Origin: Rhodoblastus sp. 17X3
GTDB lineage: Bacteria; Pseudomonadota; Alphaproteobacteria; Rhizobiales; Beijerinckiaceae
Assembly (NCBI RefSeq): GCF_030056575.1
Contig: NZ_JASHHX010000001.1
Location: 490,982-554,981, forward strand
Direction: 5' to 3'
DNA: 64,000 nucleotides
Shown: positions 8,473 to 15,982 of the stretch, piece by piece
How positions within the stretch are numbered: the stretch's first letter is position 1
How the letters are laid out: each line of letters opens with the position of its first letter
The notes under the pieces: generated by a model
What the model was told of the DNA's origin: nothing
Database searches by the model: none
Seen by the model: only the letters and a program-made list of their open reading frames with translations
Position numbers and translations under genes: made by a program

Positions 8473-10632
8473 ATGCCTTGGAACTGGGCGGGTCCTTCGG
8501 GGCTGGTCGCCGCGTTGACGCGTCTCATGGCGCTGCTCGCGGCTTTGACGTGCGGCTGCTTTTTCATGGAAGGCGCGCGAGCGTCCTCGCTCGACCGCGA
8601 GGCGATGAACGTCCTGTTTCCCAAGCCTTTCAGCGTCGGCGAGCGTGATGCGACGCTGCCTGTCTGGCCGATTTTCCAGCAAAGCTACAATGGCGACGTT
8701 CTCGTCGCCTATGCCTTCGAATCCATCGATTTCGAGCCGATCCCGGGTTTCTCCGGCACGCCGGTCAACCTGCTGGTCGCGGTCAAGCCGTCCGGCGAAC
8801 TTCTGGACGTGAGGGTGCTCAGCCAGCACGAGCCGGTCTTTGTCGACGGTCTAGGGCCGGAGCCGCTAAAGGATTTCCTCAAACAATATACCGGCAAGTC
8901 GCTGCGGCAATCGATCAAGATCATGCCCCCCGGCACGCGTGATCCGCGCGCCGACAATGTCGCGGCCGAGATCGACGGCGTCGCCAAGGCGACTGCCTCG
9001 GTCCGCATCATCAACGAGACGATCATCAATTCCGCCCTGCAGGTCGCGCGCGCAAGGCTTGGCTTTTCCAAGGGGCGCGACCCCAATCGCGCCGCTCGCG
9101 CCAAGCCGGATGTTTTCGAGCCGCTGACCTTCGCGCAAATGCTCGATCGCGGCTACATCCGCCATCTGCATCTCACCAATGCCGAGCTGAACAAGGCTTT
9201 CGCCGGAACGGTGGCCGCCGATGTGGACGAAGAGGGCAAGGCCGATCCGAACGGAACCTTCGCCGATGTCTATATCGCGGAGGTGGACGTGCCGATCGTG
9301 GGGCGCAACCTGCTCGGCGAGGCGCCCTGGCGCAAGCTGATGAACCAGCTCGATGGGGCGCCTGCCATGCTCGTGCTGTCGAGCGGGCGATGGACTTTCA
9401 TGCCGGACTCTTTCGTGCCTGGCGCCACGCCCAATTTCATCGCGCTGGACCAGGCCGAGGCGCCGGTCGCCTGGCGCGATTTCGTCTGGCGCGACTCGCT
9501 CGACCTGCCCGTGCCCAAGGGGCTCGATCTCGCCAGGAGCGACGTCGCCATCATGCGCATCGCGCCGCAGGCGGCGTTCGATCCGGCCTCGCCGTCGGAA
9601 TTCTCGATCCGCGTGCTGCGGGAAAAAGGCCAGATCTTTCCCGAGCGCGTGACGCGGGATTTCAAGCTCGGCTACGGACTGCCGAAAAATCTGTTCGACC
9701 TGCCGCCCGACGATTCCGGCCTCGGTCTCGGTTCGATCTGGGAAAGCCGCAGCCGCGACATTGCGATCCTGGGCATTGGCCTGATCGTGCTGGCTGTCGC
9801 CCTGGCGCGCCAGCGCGCGCTGACGCATTCGCCCCGCGCGTTCAAATGGTTCCGTCTCGCTTTTCTCGCCTTCACGCTGGTCTTTATCGGCTGGATGGCG
9901 CAGGCGCAATTGTCGATCGTCTGGCTGTTCGGCTTGATCAAGGCGCTCAAGTGCGAAGGCAGCTTCGTCTTTTTCCTGTGGGATCCGCCGACCCTGATGG
10001 TCACGATCTTCGGCCTCGTCGCCCTGTTCATCTGGGGGCGGGGGACCTTCTGCGGCTGGCTCTGCCCGTTCGGCGCTTTGCAGGAATTCGCGGGCGAGGT
10101 CGCGCGGCTGCTGCGCCTGCGCCAGATCGGCTTGCCGCAGCGCTATGAACGCCTGGCGCGCGTTCCGAAATTCATCGTGCTGGCGGTCATTCTCGTCACC
10201 GCGCTGTTTTTCTCCAACCAGGCGGAAAAGGTCGCCGAGGTCGAGCCGTTCAAGACCTCGATCACGCTGATCTTCCTGCGCTCGGCGCCCTTCGTGCTCT
10301 ATGCCGTGGCCCTTCTGATCGCCGGCATGTTCCATTACAAATTCTTCTGTCGCTATCTCTGCCCGCTGGGGGCGACATTTGCGGCGTTGAGTTTCGTGCG
10401 GCGCTGGAACTGGATTCCGCGCCGCAAGGAGTGCGGCTCGCCCTGTCAGATGTGCAAGGTGAAATGCCGCTATGGCGCGATCGAGAAGAGCGGCGAGATT
10501 GTCTATTCGGAATGTTTCCAATGCCTGGATTGCGTGGCGATCCTCGACAATCCGCAACTTTGCGTGCCCGTGGTGCTGGAGCAGAAGCGCGCGCGCAGGA
10601 AGCAGAAACAGCAATTGGAGGCGGCGCAGTGA
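8473..10632 (+). CDS. NosR/NirI-type flavin- and Fe-S-containing membrane protein
   Basis: Membrane protein of 719 residues. After an N-terminal signal/anchor (ALTRLMALLAALTCGCFFM) comes a periplasmic FMN-binding domain with the flavinylation motif DGVAKATAS (Asp168, Thr174, probable FMN acceptor Ser176). Several membrane helices follow (about residues 430-640) containing two FCGWLCP/FCRYLCP-type CxxxCP motifs. The C-terminus has ferredoxin-like cysteines (CGSPCQMCKVKC and ECFQCLDC). NosR supports nitrous oxide reductase elsewhere, but there is no nosZ here. Start chosen at the ATG after GGGGAGAAAG; the longer frame upstream is not needed. The stop overlaps apbE, whose product would attach the FMN. 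Confidence 0.88.
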   Translation: MPWNWAGPSGLVAALTRLMALLAALTCGCFFMEGARASSLDREAMNVLFPKPFSVGERDATLPVWPIFQQSYNGDVLVAYAFESIDFEPIPGFSGTPVNLLVAVKPSGELLDVRVLSQHEPVFVDGLGPEPLKDFLKQYTGKSLRQSIKIMPPGTRDPRADNVAAEIDGVAKATASVRIINETIINSALQVARARLGFSKGRDPNRAARAKPDVFEPLTFAQMLDRGYIRHLHLTNAELNKAFAGTVAADVDEEGKADPNGTFADVYIAEVDVPIVGRNLLGEAPWRKLMNQLDGAPAMLVLSSGRWTFMPDSFVPGATPNFIALDQAEAPVAWRDFVWRDSLDLPVPKGLDLARSDVAIMRIAPQAAFDPASPSEFSIRVLREKGQIFPERVTRDFKLGYGLPKNLFDLPPDDSGLGLGSIWESRSRDIAILGIGLIVLAVALARQRALTHSPRAFKWFRLAFLAFTLVFIGWMAQAQLSIVWLFGLIKALKCEGSFVFFLWDPPTLMVTIFGLVALFIWGRGTFCGWLCPFGALQEFAGEVARLLRLRQIGLPQRYERLARVPKFIVLAVILVTALFFSNQAEKVAEVEPFKTSITLIFLRSAPFVLYAVALLIAGMFHYKFFCRYLCPLGATFAALSFVRRWNWIPRRKECGSPCQMCKVKCRYGAIEKSGEIVYSECFQCLDCVAILDNPQLCVPVVLEQKRARRKQKQQLEAAQ

Positions 10633-11630
10633 AGACCAATCGTCGGCAGATGCTGCAACTCGCCCTTGCGGGCGCCGGGCTCGGCGCCGCGGGCGTCTGG
10701 GCCGCTTCACGCGAGGGGCGCGCGGCGCTGTCCTTCCGCCGGGCGGGCGTGGCCTTCGACACCGGCGTCGCCTTGACCGTGGTCGGGCTGGCCGAGCGCG
10801 AAGCCGAGGCTGCGCTCGACGCCGGTTTCGCCGAAATCCGGCGCCTGGAGCGCGTCGCGGGCCTGTCCACGCCGGGCAGCGACATTCGCCGCCTCAACGC
10901 CGAAGGCCGGCTGGAGCGGCCCGATCAAGCCTTGCTCGACATGCTCGCGGTCGCCGAAGACGTGCACAGCGCCAGCGGCGGCGCCTTCGACGTGACTGTG
11001 CAGCCGCTTTGGATTTTCTATGATTCCTGGGCCAGGCGCGGCGCTTGGCCGAGCGACGACGAGGCCGCCCCGGCCCGCGCCTTGATCGGCCAGTCGCGCG
11101 TGCGTTTCGACGCCGAGGCGATCGCTTTCGAGCGCCCCGGCATGGGGATCACGCTCAATAGCCTCACCCATGGCTATGCGGCGGATCGCGTCGCCAAAAT
11201 CCTGGCCGAGCGCGGCGTGAAACAGGCCTTCGTCGATACCGGAGAGATGGAATCCCTGGGCCGCCCCGCCAATGATCGCGACTGGACGGCGGCGGTGAAA
11301 CATCCGCGCCAGCCCGACGCCATGCTTGGCACGGCGCCTGTCACCGGCTGCATGGCGACGGCGGGCGACTATGCCTATACGTGGTCGGAGGATTATTCCC
11401 GCCACCACATTCTTGACCCGCGCACCGGCTATTCGCCCGCATCGCTCGCCTGCGTGACGGTGATCGCGCCCAAGGCCGTGGTCGCAGATGCGCTCTCGAC
11501 TGCGGTTTCGGTGCTGGGGCCGGATGAGGGCGCGAAACTGCTGAAGCATTTCGACGCCGAGGCCTATGGCGTCACCAAGGCCGGCAAGGTCTGGGCGACC
11601 CCTGGATTCCCGCGCCAGAATCTCGCTTAA
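10629..11630 (+). CDS. apbE: FAD:protein FMN transferase, ApbE family
   Basis: A 333-residue exported enzyme that attaches FMN from FAD to a Thr/Ser of a partner protein. The N-terminus has a twin-arginine-like signal (NRRQMLQLALAGAGLGAAG). Family motifs include the GGAFDVTVQPLW segment, the LNSLTHGYAADRV segment and the C-terminal metal/FAD site DALSTAVSVLG. The GTG start lies in a GTGA overlap with the NosR-like gene, so both proteins are made together, and the NosR-like FMN domain is the obvious substrate. Confidence 0.9.
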   Translation: MKTNRRQMLQLALAGAGLGAAGVWAASREGRAALSFRRAGVAFDTGVALTVVGLAEREAEAALDAGFAEIRRLERVAGLSTPGSDIRRLNAEGRLERPDQALLDMLAVAEDVHSASGGAFDVTVQPLWIFYDSWARRGAWPSDDEAAPARALIGQSRVRFDAEAIAFERPGMGITLNSLTHGYAADRVAKILAERGVKQAFVDTGEMESLGRPANDRDWTAAVKHPRQPDAMLGTAPVTGCMATAGDYAYTWSEDYSRHHILDPRTGYSPASLACVTVIAPKAVVADALSTAVSVLGPDEGAKLLKHFDAEAYGVTKAGKVWATPGFPRQNLA

Positions 11631-11667
11631 GCGCTCGCCCTGCCTCAGCGGGGCGAGCGCGATTTTT
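11631..11667. terminator. Bidirectional terminator between apbE and pqqC
   Basis: Perfect 10-base stem GCGCTCGCCC / GGGCGAGCGC with a 10-base loop, followed by GATTTTT on the plus strand. It lies immediately after the apbE stop and before the 3' end of the convergent pqqC gene. Confidence 0.75.
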
Positions 11668-12431
11668 CACGCCTTCGGCACGAAAGCGCCGGGCGGGATC
11701 ATGCCCTGCACATAGGCGAGATAGAGCGCGTCGAGCTGGGCCCACAGCACGTTGCATTTGAACTGCACGGCCTTGACGCAGGCGTCCTGTTCGGCGCGGG
11801 TTTTGGCGTGGGTCTTGACATATTCCAGCGCGAAATCGGCGTCGCGCGGGGCCTGCGACAGGCGGCGCTTGAAATAGGCCATCACGTCGTCGCTGACGAA
11901 GCTGTAATTTTCCAGCATGCCGGAGATGCGCTCGCGATGGATTTTGGGCGCGAACAGCTCGGTAAGCGAGGAGGCGACGGCGACCACCAGCGGCTGTTCG
12001 GTCACATAGCGCACATAGGCCTCCACCGCGAAACGCGTGGCGGGCAGGGCGCCTTCCTTGGAGACGACAAAGGCGCGGTCGAGCCCGAGGCCATCGGTCA
12101 GGACCAGCCAGCGTTCGATGCCGCCTTCCTCGTTCTCGAGGCCGTCATGGTCGTGGATGCGGTGAATCCATTCGCGGCGCAATTCTCGGTCATCGGTGCG
12201 CGCCATCAGCGCGGCGTCCTTGCGCGGCACGGCGTCCTGATAGCAATAGCGGTTAAGCGCCCAGGCCTGGACCTGGCCTTTGTTCAGCTGGCCGCCATGC
12301 AGCATTTTGTGGAAGATGTGCTTGTCGTGGTAACGCTCGGCGCCCACGGCGCGGATGGCGGCCTCGAATTCTTCCCTGGTCAGAAGATCGGTTGGCGCGG
12401 AGACCTTTTCGGCCAAAGCGGCGCTGCCCAT
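11667..12431 (-). CDS. pqqC: Pyrroloquinoline-quinone synthase PqqC
   Basis: Cofactor-free oxidase for the last, ring-closing step of PQQ synthesis, 254 residues as usual. Recognisable parts are RYHDKHIFHKMLHGG, ALNRYCYQDAVPRKDA and RIHDHDG with active-site His and Arg, and the EAYVRYVTEQPLVVAVASSLTE helix. It is not fused to pqqD, and it is located about 7.6 kb from pqqE, as the last gene behind a response regulator and an ABC transporter. The other pqq genes in the window (A, B, D, E) contain no second pqqC. Confidence 0.95.
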   Translation of the reverse strand: MGSAALAEKVSAPTDLLTREEFEAAIRAVGAERYHDKHIFHKMLHGGQLNKGQVQAWALNRYCYQDAVPRKDAALMARTDDRELRREWIHRIHDHDGLENEEGGIERWLVLTDGLGLDRAFVVSKEGALPATRFAVEAYVRYVTEQPLVVAVASSLTELFAPKIHRERISGMLENYSFVSDDVMAYFKRRLSQAPRDADFALEYVKTHAKTRAEQDACVKAVQFKCNVLWAQLDALYLAYVQGMIPPGAFVPKA

Positions 12432-12458
12432 AGTTTCGCTCCCATTGTTGTTCTTGCG

Positions 12459-13193
12459 TTATGTCGCGCCTTCCGAATTACCATTCCCGGGCGCGTCGTT
12501 CACCTGATAAATCGCTGCGGAAGCCCTTAGTTTTGTAAGATTTTCGTCACGCGACCCGCGCGGCGCGGGGATCGGCAGGCGCCCGCGAATCCGGGCCGGC
12601 GCCGGCTCGAGAAAGATGATTTCATCGGCGAGCAGAAGGGCGTCGTCGAGGTCGTGGGTGGCGATCAGCGCCGTGATCTTTTTCGCGCCGATGCGTTGCG
12701 CCAGCAGCGCGCGCAGACGCAGGTGCAAGGCGCGGTCGAGCGAAGCGAAAGGCTCGTCGAGCAGCATCAGCTCGGGCTCGACGGCGAAGGCCCGCGCCAG
12801 AGCGGCGCGGCGGGCGAGGCCGAGCGACAATTGTCCTGGATAGTCGCCGCCGCGCCCCTCAAGTTCGAAGGCGGCGAGCAGCGCGGCCAGAGCCTCGTCG
12901 GTCAGGCCCGGCGCGGCGAGGCGCAGGTTGTCGGCGACACTGCGCCAGGGCAGCAGGCGCGGCTCCTGAAAGGCCATGCCGACGCGCGCGGGCCTGTTCG
13001 TCACCACGCCGGAGAAATCCGTATCCAGGCCGGCAATGATGCGCAGCAGGCTGCTCTTGCCGCAGCCCGAAGGGCCGAGCAGGGCGACAATGGAGCCCTC
13101 GGCGACGCTCAGCGAAAAACGATCGAACACGATCCGCTCGCCGCGATCGGCGAGGCGGAAGGCCTTGCGCGCGATCTCGATTTCAAGCGCCAT
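12459..13193 (-). CDS. ABC transporter ATP-binding protein, NitT/TauT type
   Basis: A 244-residue ATPase with Walker A GPSGCGKSS, Q-loop FQEPRLLPW, Walker B LMLLDEPFAS and H-loop ATHDLDDA. The signature motif is degenerate (LSLGLARRAALARA instead of LSGGQ), which occurs in this subfamily. It overlaps the permease gene by 11 bases and is followed after 27 bases by pqqC. The substrate is unknown; family members import nitrate, taurine, sulfonates or related anions, and position suggests a link to PQQ-dependent oxidation. Confidence 0.9.
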   Translation of the reverse strand: MALEIEIARKAFRLADRGERIVFDRFSLSVAEGSIVALLGPSGCGKSSLLRIIAGLDTDFSGVVTNRPARVGMAFQEPRLLPWRSVADNLRLAAPGLTDEALAALLAAFELEGRGGDYPGQLSLGLARRAALARAFAVEPELMLLDEPFASLDRALHLRLRALLAQRIGAKKITALIATHDLDDALLLADEIIFLEPAPARIRGRLPIPAPRGSRDENLTKLRASAAIYQVNDAPGNGNSEGAT

Positions 13194-13920
13194 GGCGACG
13201 CCACCAGCTGGCGGAGCGTTCGGCCGGGCGCAGCACGAAGCTTTCGACCAGGATCATCAGCGCGACGAAAGGCAAGGCATAGGCGAGCAGCAGCCGGAGG
13301 TCGAACAGCTGGAACGCCTCGTTCATCTTGAAGCCGACGCCATTGGGGCGGCCGAGCAATTCGACCACCAGCACGATCTTCCAAACCAGCGCCAGTCCGC
13401 CGCGGGCCGCGGCGGCGAAATAGGGCGCGAGCTGCGGCGCGACCACATGGCGCCAGCGCCGCAGGCGGGAGAAGACGAAGACCTTCGCCATTTCATCGAG
13501 CGCGGGATCGAGCGCGCGCGCGCCTTCGCGCAGGGTGACGACGGCGTTGGGCAGCTTGTTGAGCGTGATCGCCGCGAGCGCCGAGACCTCGTTCAGCCCG
13601 CCCCAGATATAGGCGAACATGATGACGACCAGCGCCGGCGTGTTCAGCACGATCACCAGCCAGGGATCGACCAGACGGTCGAGCCAGGTCAGGCGGCCGA
13701 GCGCGACGCCCAGAGCCGAGCCGATGACCATGGCGAGCGAGAAGCCCGCCAGCACCCGTGCGAGCGTGACGCCGAGATTGAAGGCCAGAGCTCCGCTGCG
13801 GGCCTCGGCGAGCAGGGTCGCCGCCACGGCCATCGGCTCGGGGAGATAGCGCGGGCCGAGCAGCAGGGCGCCAACCTGCCATAGCGCGACGAACAGGCAG
13901 AGCGAAACGATCCGCGTCAT
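13183..13920 (-). CDS. ABC transporter permease, NitT/TauT type
   Basis: A 245-residue inner-membrane permease with about six hydrophobic segments and the binding-protein-dependent transport signature near ALAAITLNKLPNAVVTLREGARALD (EAA-loop equivalent). It overlaps the substrate-binding protein gene by 4 bases and the ATPase gene by 11 bases, so the three are one transporter. Confidence 0.9.
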   Translation of the reverse strand: MTRIVSLCLFVALWQVGALLLGPRYLPEPMAVAATLLAEARSGALAFNLGVTLARVLAGFSLAMVIGSALGVALGRLTWLDRLVDPWLVIVLNTPALVVIMFAYIWGGLNEVSALAAITLNKLPNAVVTLREGARALDPALDEMAKVFVFSRLRRWRHVVAPQLAPYFAAAARGGLALVWKIVLVVELLGRPNGVGFKMNEAFQLFDLRLLLAYALPFVALMILVESFVLRPAERSASWWRRHGA

Positions 13921-14960
13921 TTGCTTCCGGATGCGGGCGGCGGACGGAAGAACAGGCCCGGATCGAGCTGGGCCGCATCGCCGACGAGCTGCCGCCCGCC
14001 TACGGTGGCCAGCACCTTGTAGATCGCTTCGGCGTCGGCGAATTCCTCGGCCAGCGTTCGCGAGGGAATGCCCTGGCGATAATATTGCCGCAGGATCGCC
14101 AGCGTCGCGGGATCGGAGACGCCGGTCATGGGCGCGATTTTCGCGAAGGCCTCGTCATTGTCGGCGATCAGCCTTTTCGCCTTGGTCATCATGGCGAAGA
14201 AGCGCTGGAGCAAGGGGCCGTTCTTCGCGCCGAACGACTCGTTGAAGACATAGCCGGTGACGACGACCGGCCCCTTGGCGCCGAGATCGCGCTCGACCGC
14301 CGCCATGTCGACCACGCGGGCGAAGCCCTTGGCCTCAAGCCGCGCCGCAAAGGTCCAGAACTCCAGCGCGGCGTCGAGTTCGCCCTGAGCCAGCTTTTCG
14401 GCCAGCAGAGGCGGGGCGGCGAAGGCGAGCGTCGTCTGCGTCTTGAGATCGACCTTCTGCTTGAGCGCCCAGGCCTGCAGCATCAGCCAGCTCTTGTCGA
14501 GCGAGCCGCCCGCCACGCCAAGCTTCTTGCCGACGAAGTCCGACGCCTGCCAGGAAGCCGCCGGACCCTTGGCGATCACGGCGCCGAGCGCCGTGGAGTG
14601 GGGATAATAGACCAGCGCGGTTCCGAGCGAGCGCTCGCGCGCCACCCACAGCCAGTCGGACAGGATCATGTCGGCGCCGCCGCCGACCAGCGCGATCTTG
14701 CCGGCCTCGGTGGTCGACAGTTCCGTGGTCTCGAAATCGAGATCGGCTTCCTTGTCCAGGCCATAGGCGCGGGCGGTGGCCAGCTCCCAGGCGAAGGTTC
14801 CGGTGGACTGGATGGCGAGCCGCAGCTTGTCGGCCGCGGAGGCGGCGGTCGAGGCCAGGGCGAAGCCGGCCAGGCTCAGCGCCAGAAAGAACGGGCGAAG
14901 CAAGAGCGGGCCAAGGAAGAGCGGGCGAAGGCGGAGGGAATTTCTGCGCACGGTGGACAA
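13917..14960 (-). CDS. ABC transporter substrate-binding protein, NitT/TauT type
   Basis: Periplasmic binding protein of 347 residues with a signal peptide (LFLALSLAGFALASTAASA type, cleavage near residue 42). The fold resembles SsuA/TauA/NrtA (KLRLAIQSTGTFAWELATARAYGLDKE, GGADMILSDWLWVARE, KLGVAGGSLDKSW). The N-terminal segment before the signal core is rich in Leu/Arg repeats (LRPLFLGPLLLRPFF). Starts 15 bases after the response regulator stop. Ligand unknown; placement between xoxF and pqqC suggests a methylotrophy-related solute (inference). Confidence 0.88.
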   Translation of the reverse strand: MSTVRRNSLRLRPLFLGPLLLRPFFLALSLAGFALASTAASAADKLRLAIQSTGTFAWELATARAYGLDKEADLDFETTELSTTEAGKIALVGGGADMILSDWLWVARERSLGTALVYYPHSTALGAVIAKGPAASWQASDFVGKKLGVAGGSLDKSWLMLQAWALKQKVDLKTQTTLAFAAPPLLAEKLAQGELDAALEFWTFAARLEAKGFARVVDMAAVERDLGAKGPVVVTGYVFNESFGAKNGPLLQRFFAMMTKAKRLIADNDEAFAKIAPMTGVSDPATLAILRQYYRQGIPSRTLAEEFADAEAIYKVLATVGGRQLVGDAAQLDPGLFFRPPPASGSK

Positions 14961-14975
14961 CCTTTTGCGAAGCGG

Positions 14976-15665
14976 TCAGTTCGACGCGCTTTTATCGGCG
15001 CCGGGATGTCCCTCGGCGGAAAATTGCGCGAAATCCATCTTGCCGACTTCGATCGCCGCCTTGGTGCGGCTGTAAACATTGAGCTTGCGCAGGATTTCGG
15101 AGACATGGGCCTTGACGGTGGTTTCCGCCACGCCAAGTTCATAGGCGATCTGTTTATTTTGCAGGCCGGCGCGGATCATGTCGAGCACGCGCAATTGCTG
15201 CGGCGTCAGGTCCTGCAACCGGCGCAGCATGTCGCCCCGCTCGATCTCCGAGGGCTGCGGCTGATTGATGTCGCGGAATCGCTCCGGCAGATAGATCGAG
15301 CCATTGAGGACCTCGTTGATGGCGCGGGCGAGTTCGCCCTTCGACGTCGCCTTGGAGACGAAGCCAGCGGCGCCGAGCGCGAGCAGGTCCCGCACCACGC
15401 GCGGGTCCTCATGCGCCGAGACGACCATGATCGGGAGATGCGGATGGGCCGCGCGCACCCGCACAAGGCCGGAAAGGCCCGTCGTGCCGGGGAGAAAAAG
15501 ATCGAACAGGCCGAGATCGAGGTTCTTTTCCCTGGCCAGCACGTCGAGCGCCTCGTCGATGGTCGTGGCCTCGAAAATCTCGCATTGCGGACGCTCCAGC
15601 CGCACGGCGCTTTCCAGCGCCTCGCGAAACAGGGGATGGTCGTCGACAATCAGAATGCGCGTCAT
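14976..15665 (-). CDS. LuxR/NarL-family response regulator
   Basis: A 229-residue regulator. The receiver domain has acidic residues DDH at 8-10, phospho-acceptor Asp55 (LGLFDLFLPG) and the conserved Lys in VSKATSKGEL. The C-terminal LuxR helix-turn-helix (about residues 148-212) reads LTPQQLRVLDMI...NKQIAYELGVAETTVKAHVSEI. The ATG at 15665 is the only start that gives the normal family length. It lies between xoxF and the ABC transporter and heads the transporter-pqqC operon. By position it resembles the ErbR/EraR/MxaB-type regulators of PQQ-dependent alcohol oxidation; the FIST-coupled kinase 8 kb away is a possible partner (inference). Confidence 0.9.
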   Translation of the reverse strand: MTRILIVDDHPLFREALESAVRLERPQCEIFEATTIDEALDVLAREKNLDLGLFDLFLPGTTGLSGLVRVRAAHPHLPIMVVSAHEDPRVVRDLLALGAAGFVSKATSKGELARAINEVLNGSIYLPERFRDINQPQPSEIERGDMLRRLQDLTPQQLRVLDMIRAGLQNKQIAYELGVAETTVKAHVSEILRKLNVYSRTKAAIEVGKMDFAQFSAEGHPGADKSASN

Positions 15666-15865
15666 TTGGCGTTTCCCGGTCCCAGCCTCATCTTGAACGG
15701 CGATCAAACCCGCCGTCCAAATCGCCCGGCGTTTCGTCTGTGGAAAGGTCCGGGCGAATATTCGTGAATGTGCGCCTTGACGGCGCCGCGCGCAAGTCGC
15801 GTGACGGACCAGTCGGCGCGGAAAGATAAATCCGCGCAACAGGATGGCGCCGCGCGACAAGCAAA

Positions 15866-15893
15866 GAGCGGCCGGGCGTTGGCGCGGCCGCTC
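15866..15893 (-). terminator. Probable terminator of the xox operon, distal hairpin
   Basis: Perfect 9-base inverted repeat GAGCGGCCG / CGGCCGCTC with a 10-base loop, followed on the minus strand by TTTGCTTG. Confidence 0.65.
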
Positions 15894-15924
15894 GATTGGC
15901 ATGATCGTTGAAGTCGCCGGCGAT

Positions 15925-15956
15925 GGCCGCTTTCTGGCTTGCGCCGGAAAGCGGCC
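15925..15956 (-). terminator. Hairpin 26 bases after xoxF
   Basis: Perfect 10-base inverted repeat GGCCGCTTTC / GAAAGCGGCC with a 12-base loop, upstream of the 9-base hairpin at 15866. It lacks a T-tract, so it may protect the xoxF mRNA 3' end rather than terminate by itself. Confidence 0.5.
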
Positions 15957-15982
15957 GGATCGTCTTACTTGGCGGCAGACTT

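Larger units (their letters stand above)
15666..15982. other. Intergenic region between xoxF and the response regulator
   Basis: This stretch of about 317 bases holds two strong hairpins (annotated separately) behind xoxF and then the promoter region of the response regulator operon. No credible coding sequence is seen. Directly after the xoxF stop, 16 bases of the 3' coding end are imperfectly repeated. Confidence 0.5.

Noticed and set aside
8473..10632. Denitrification (nitrous oxide reduction) locus
   Set aside because: Only a NosR-like protein and ApbE are present. nosZ, nosD, nosF, nosY and nosL are absent.
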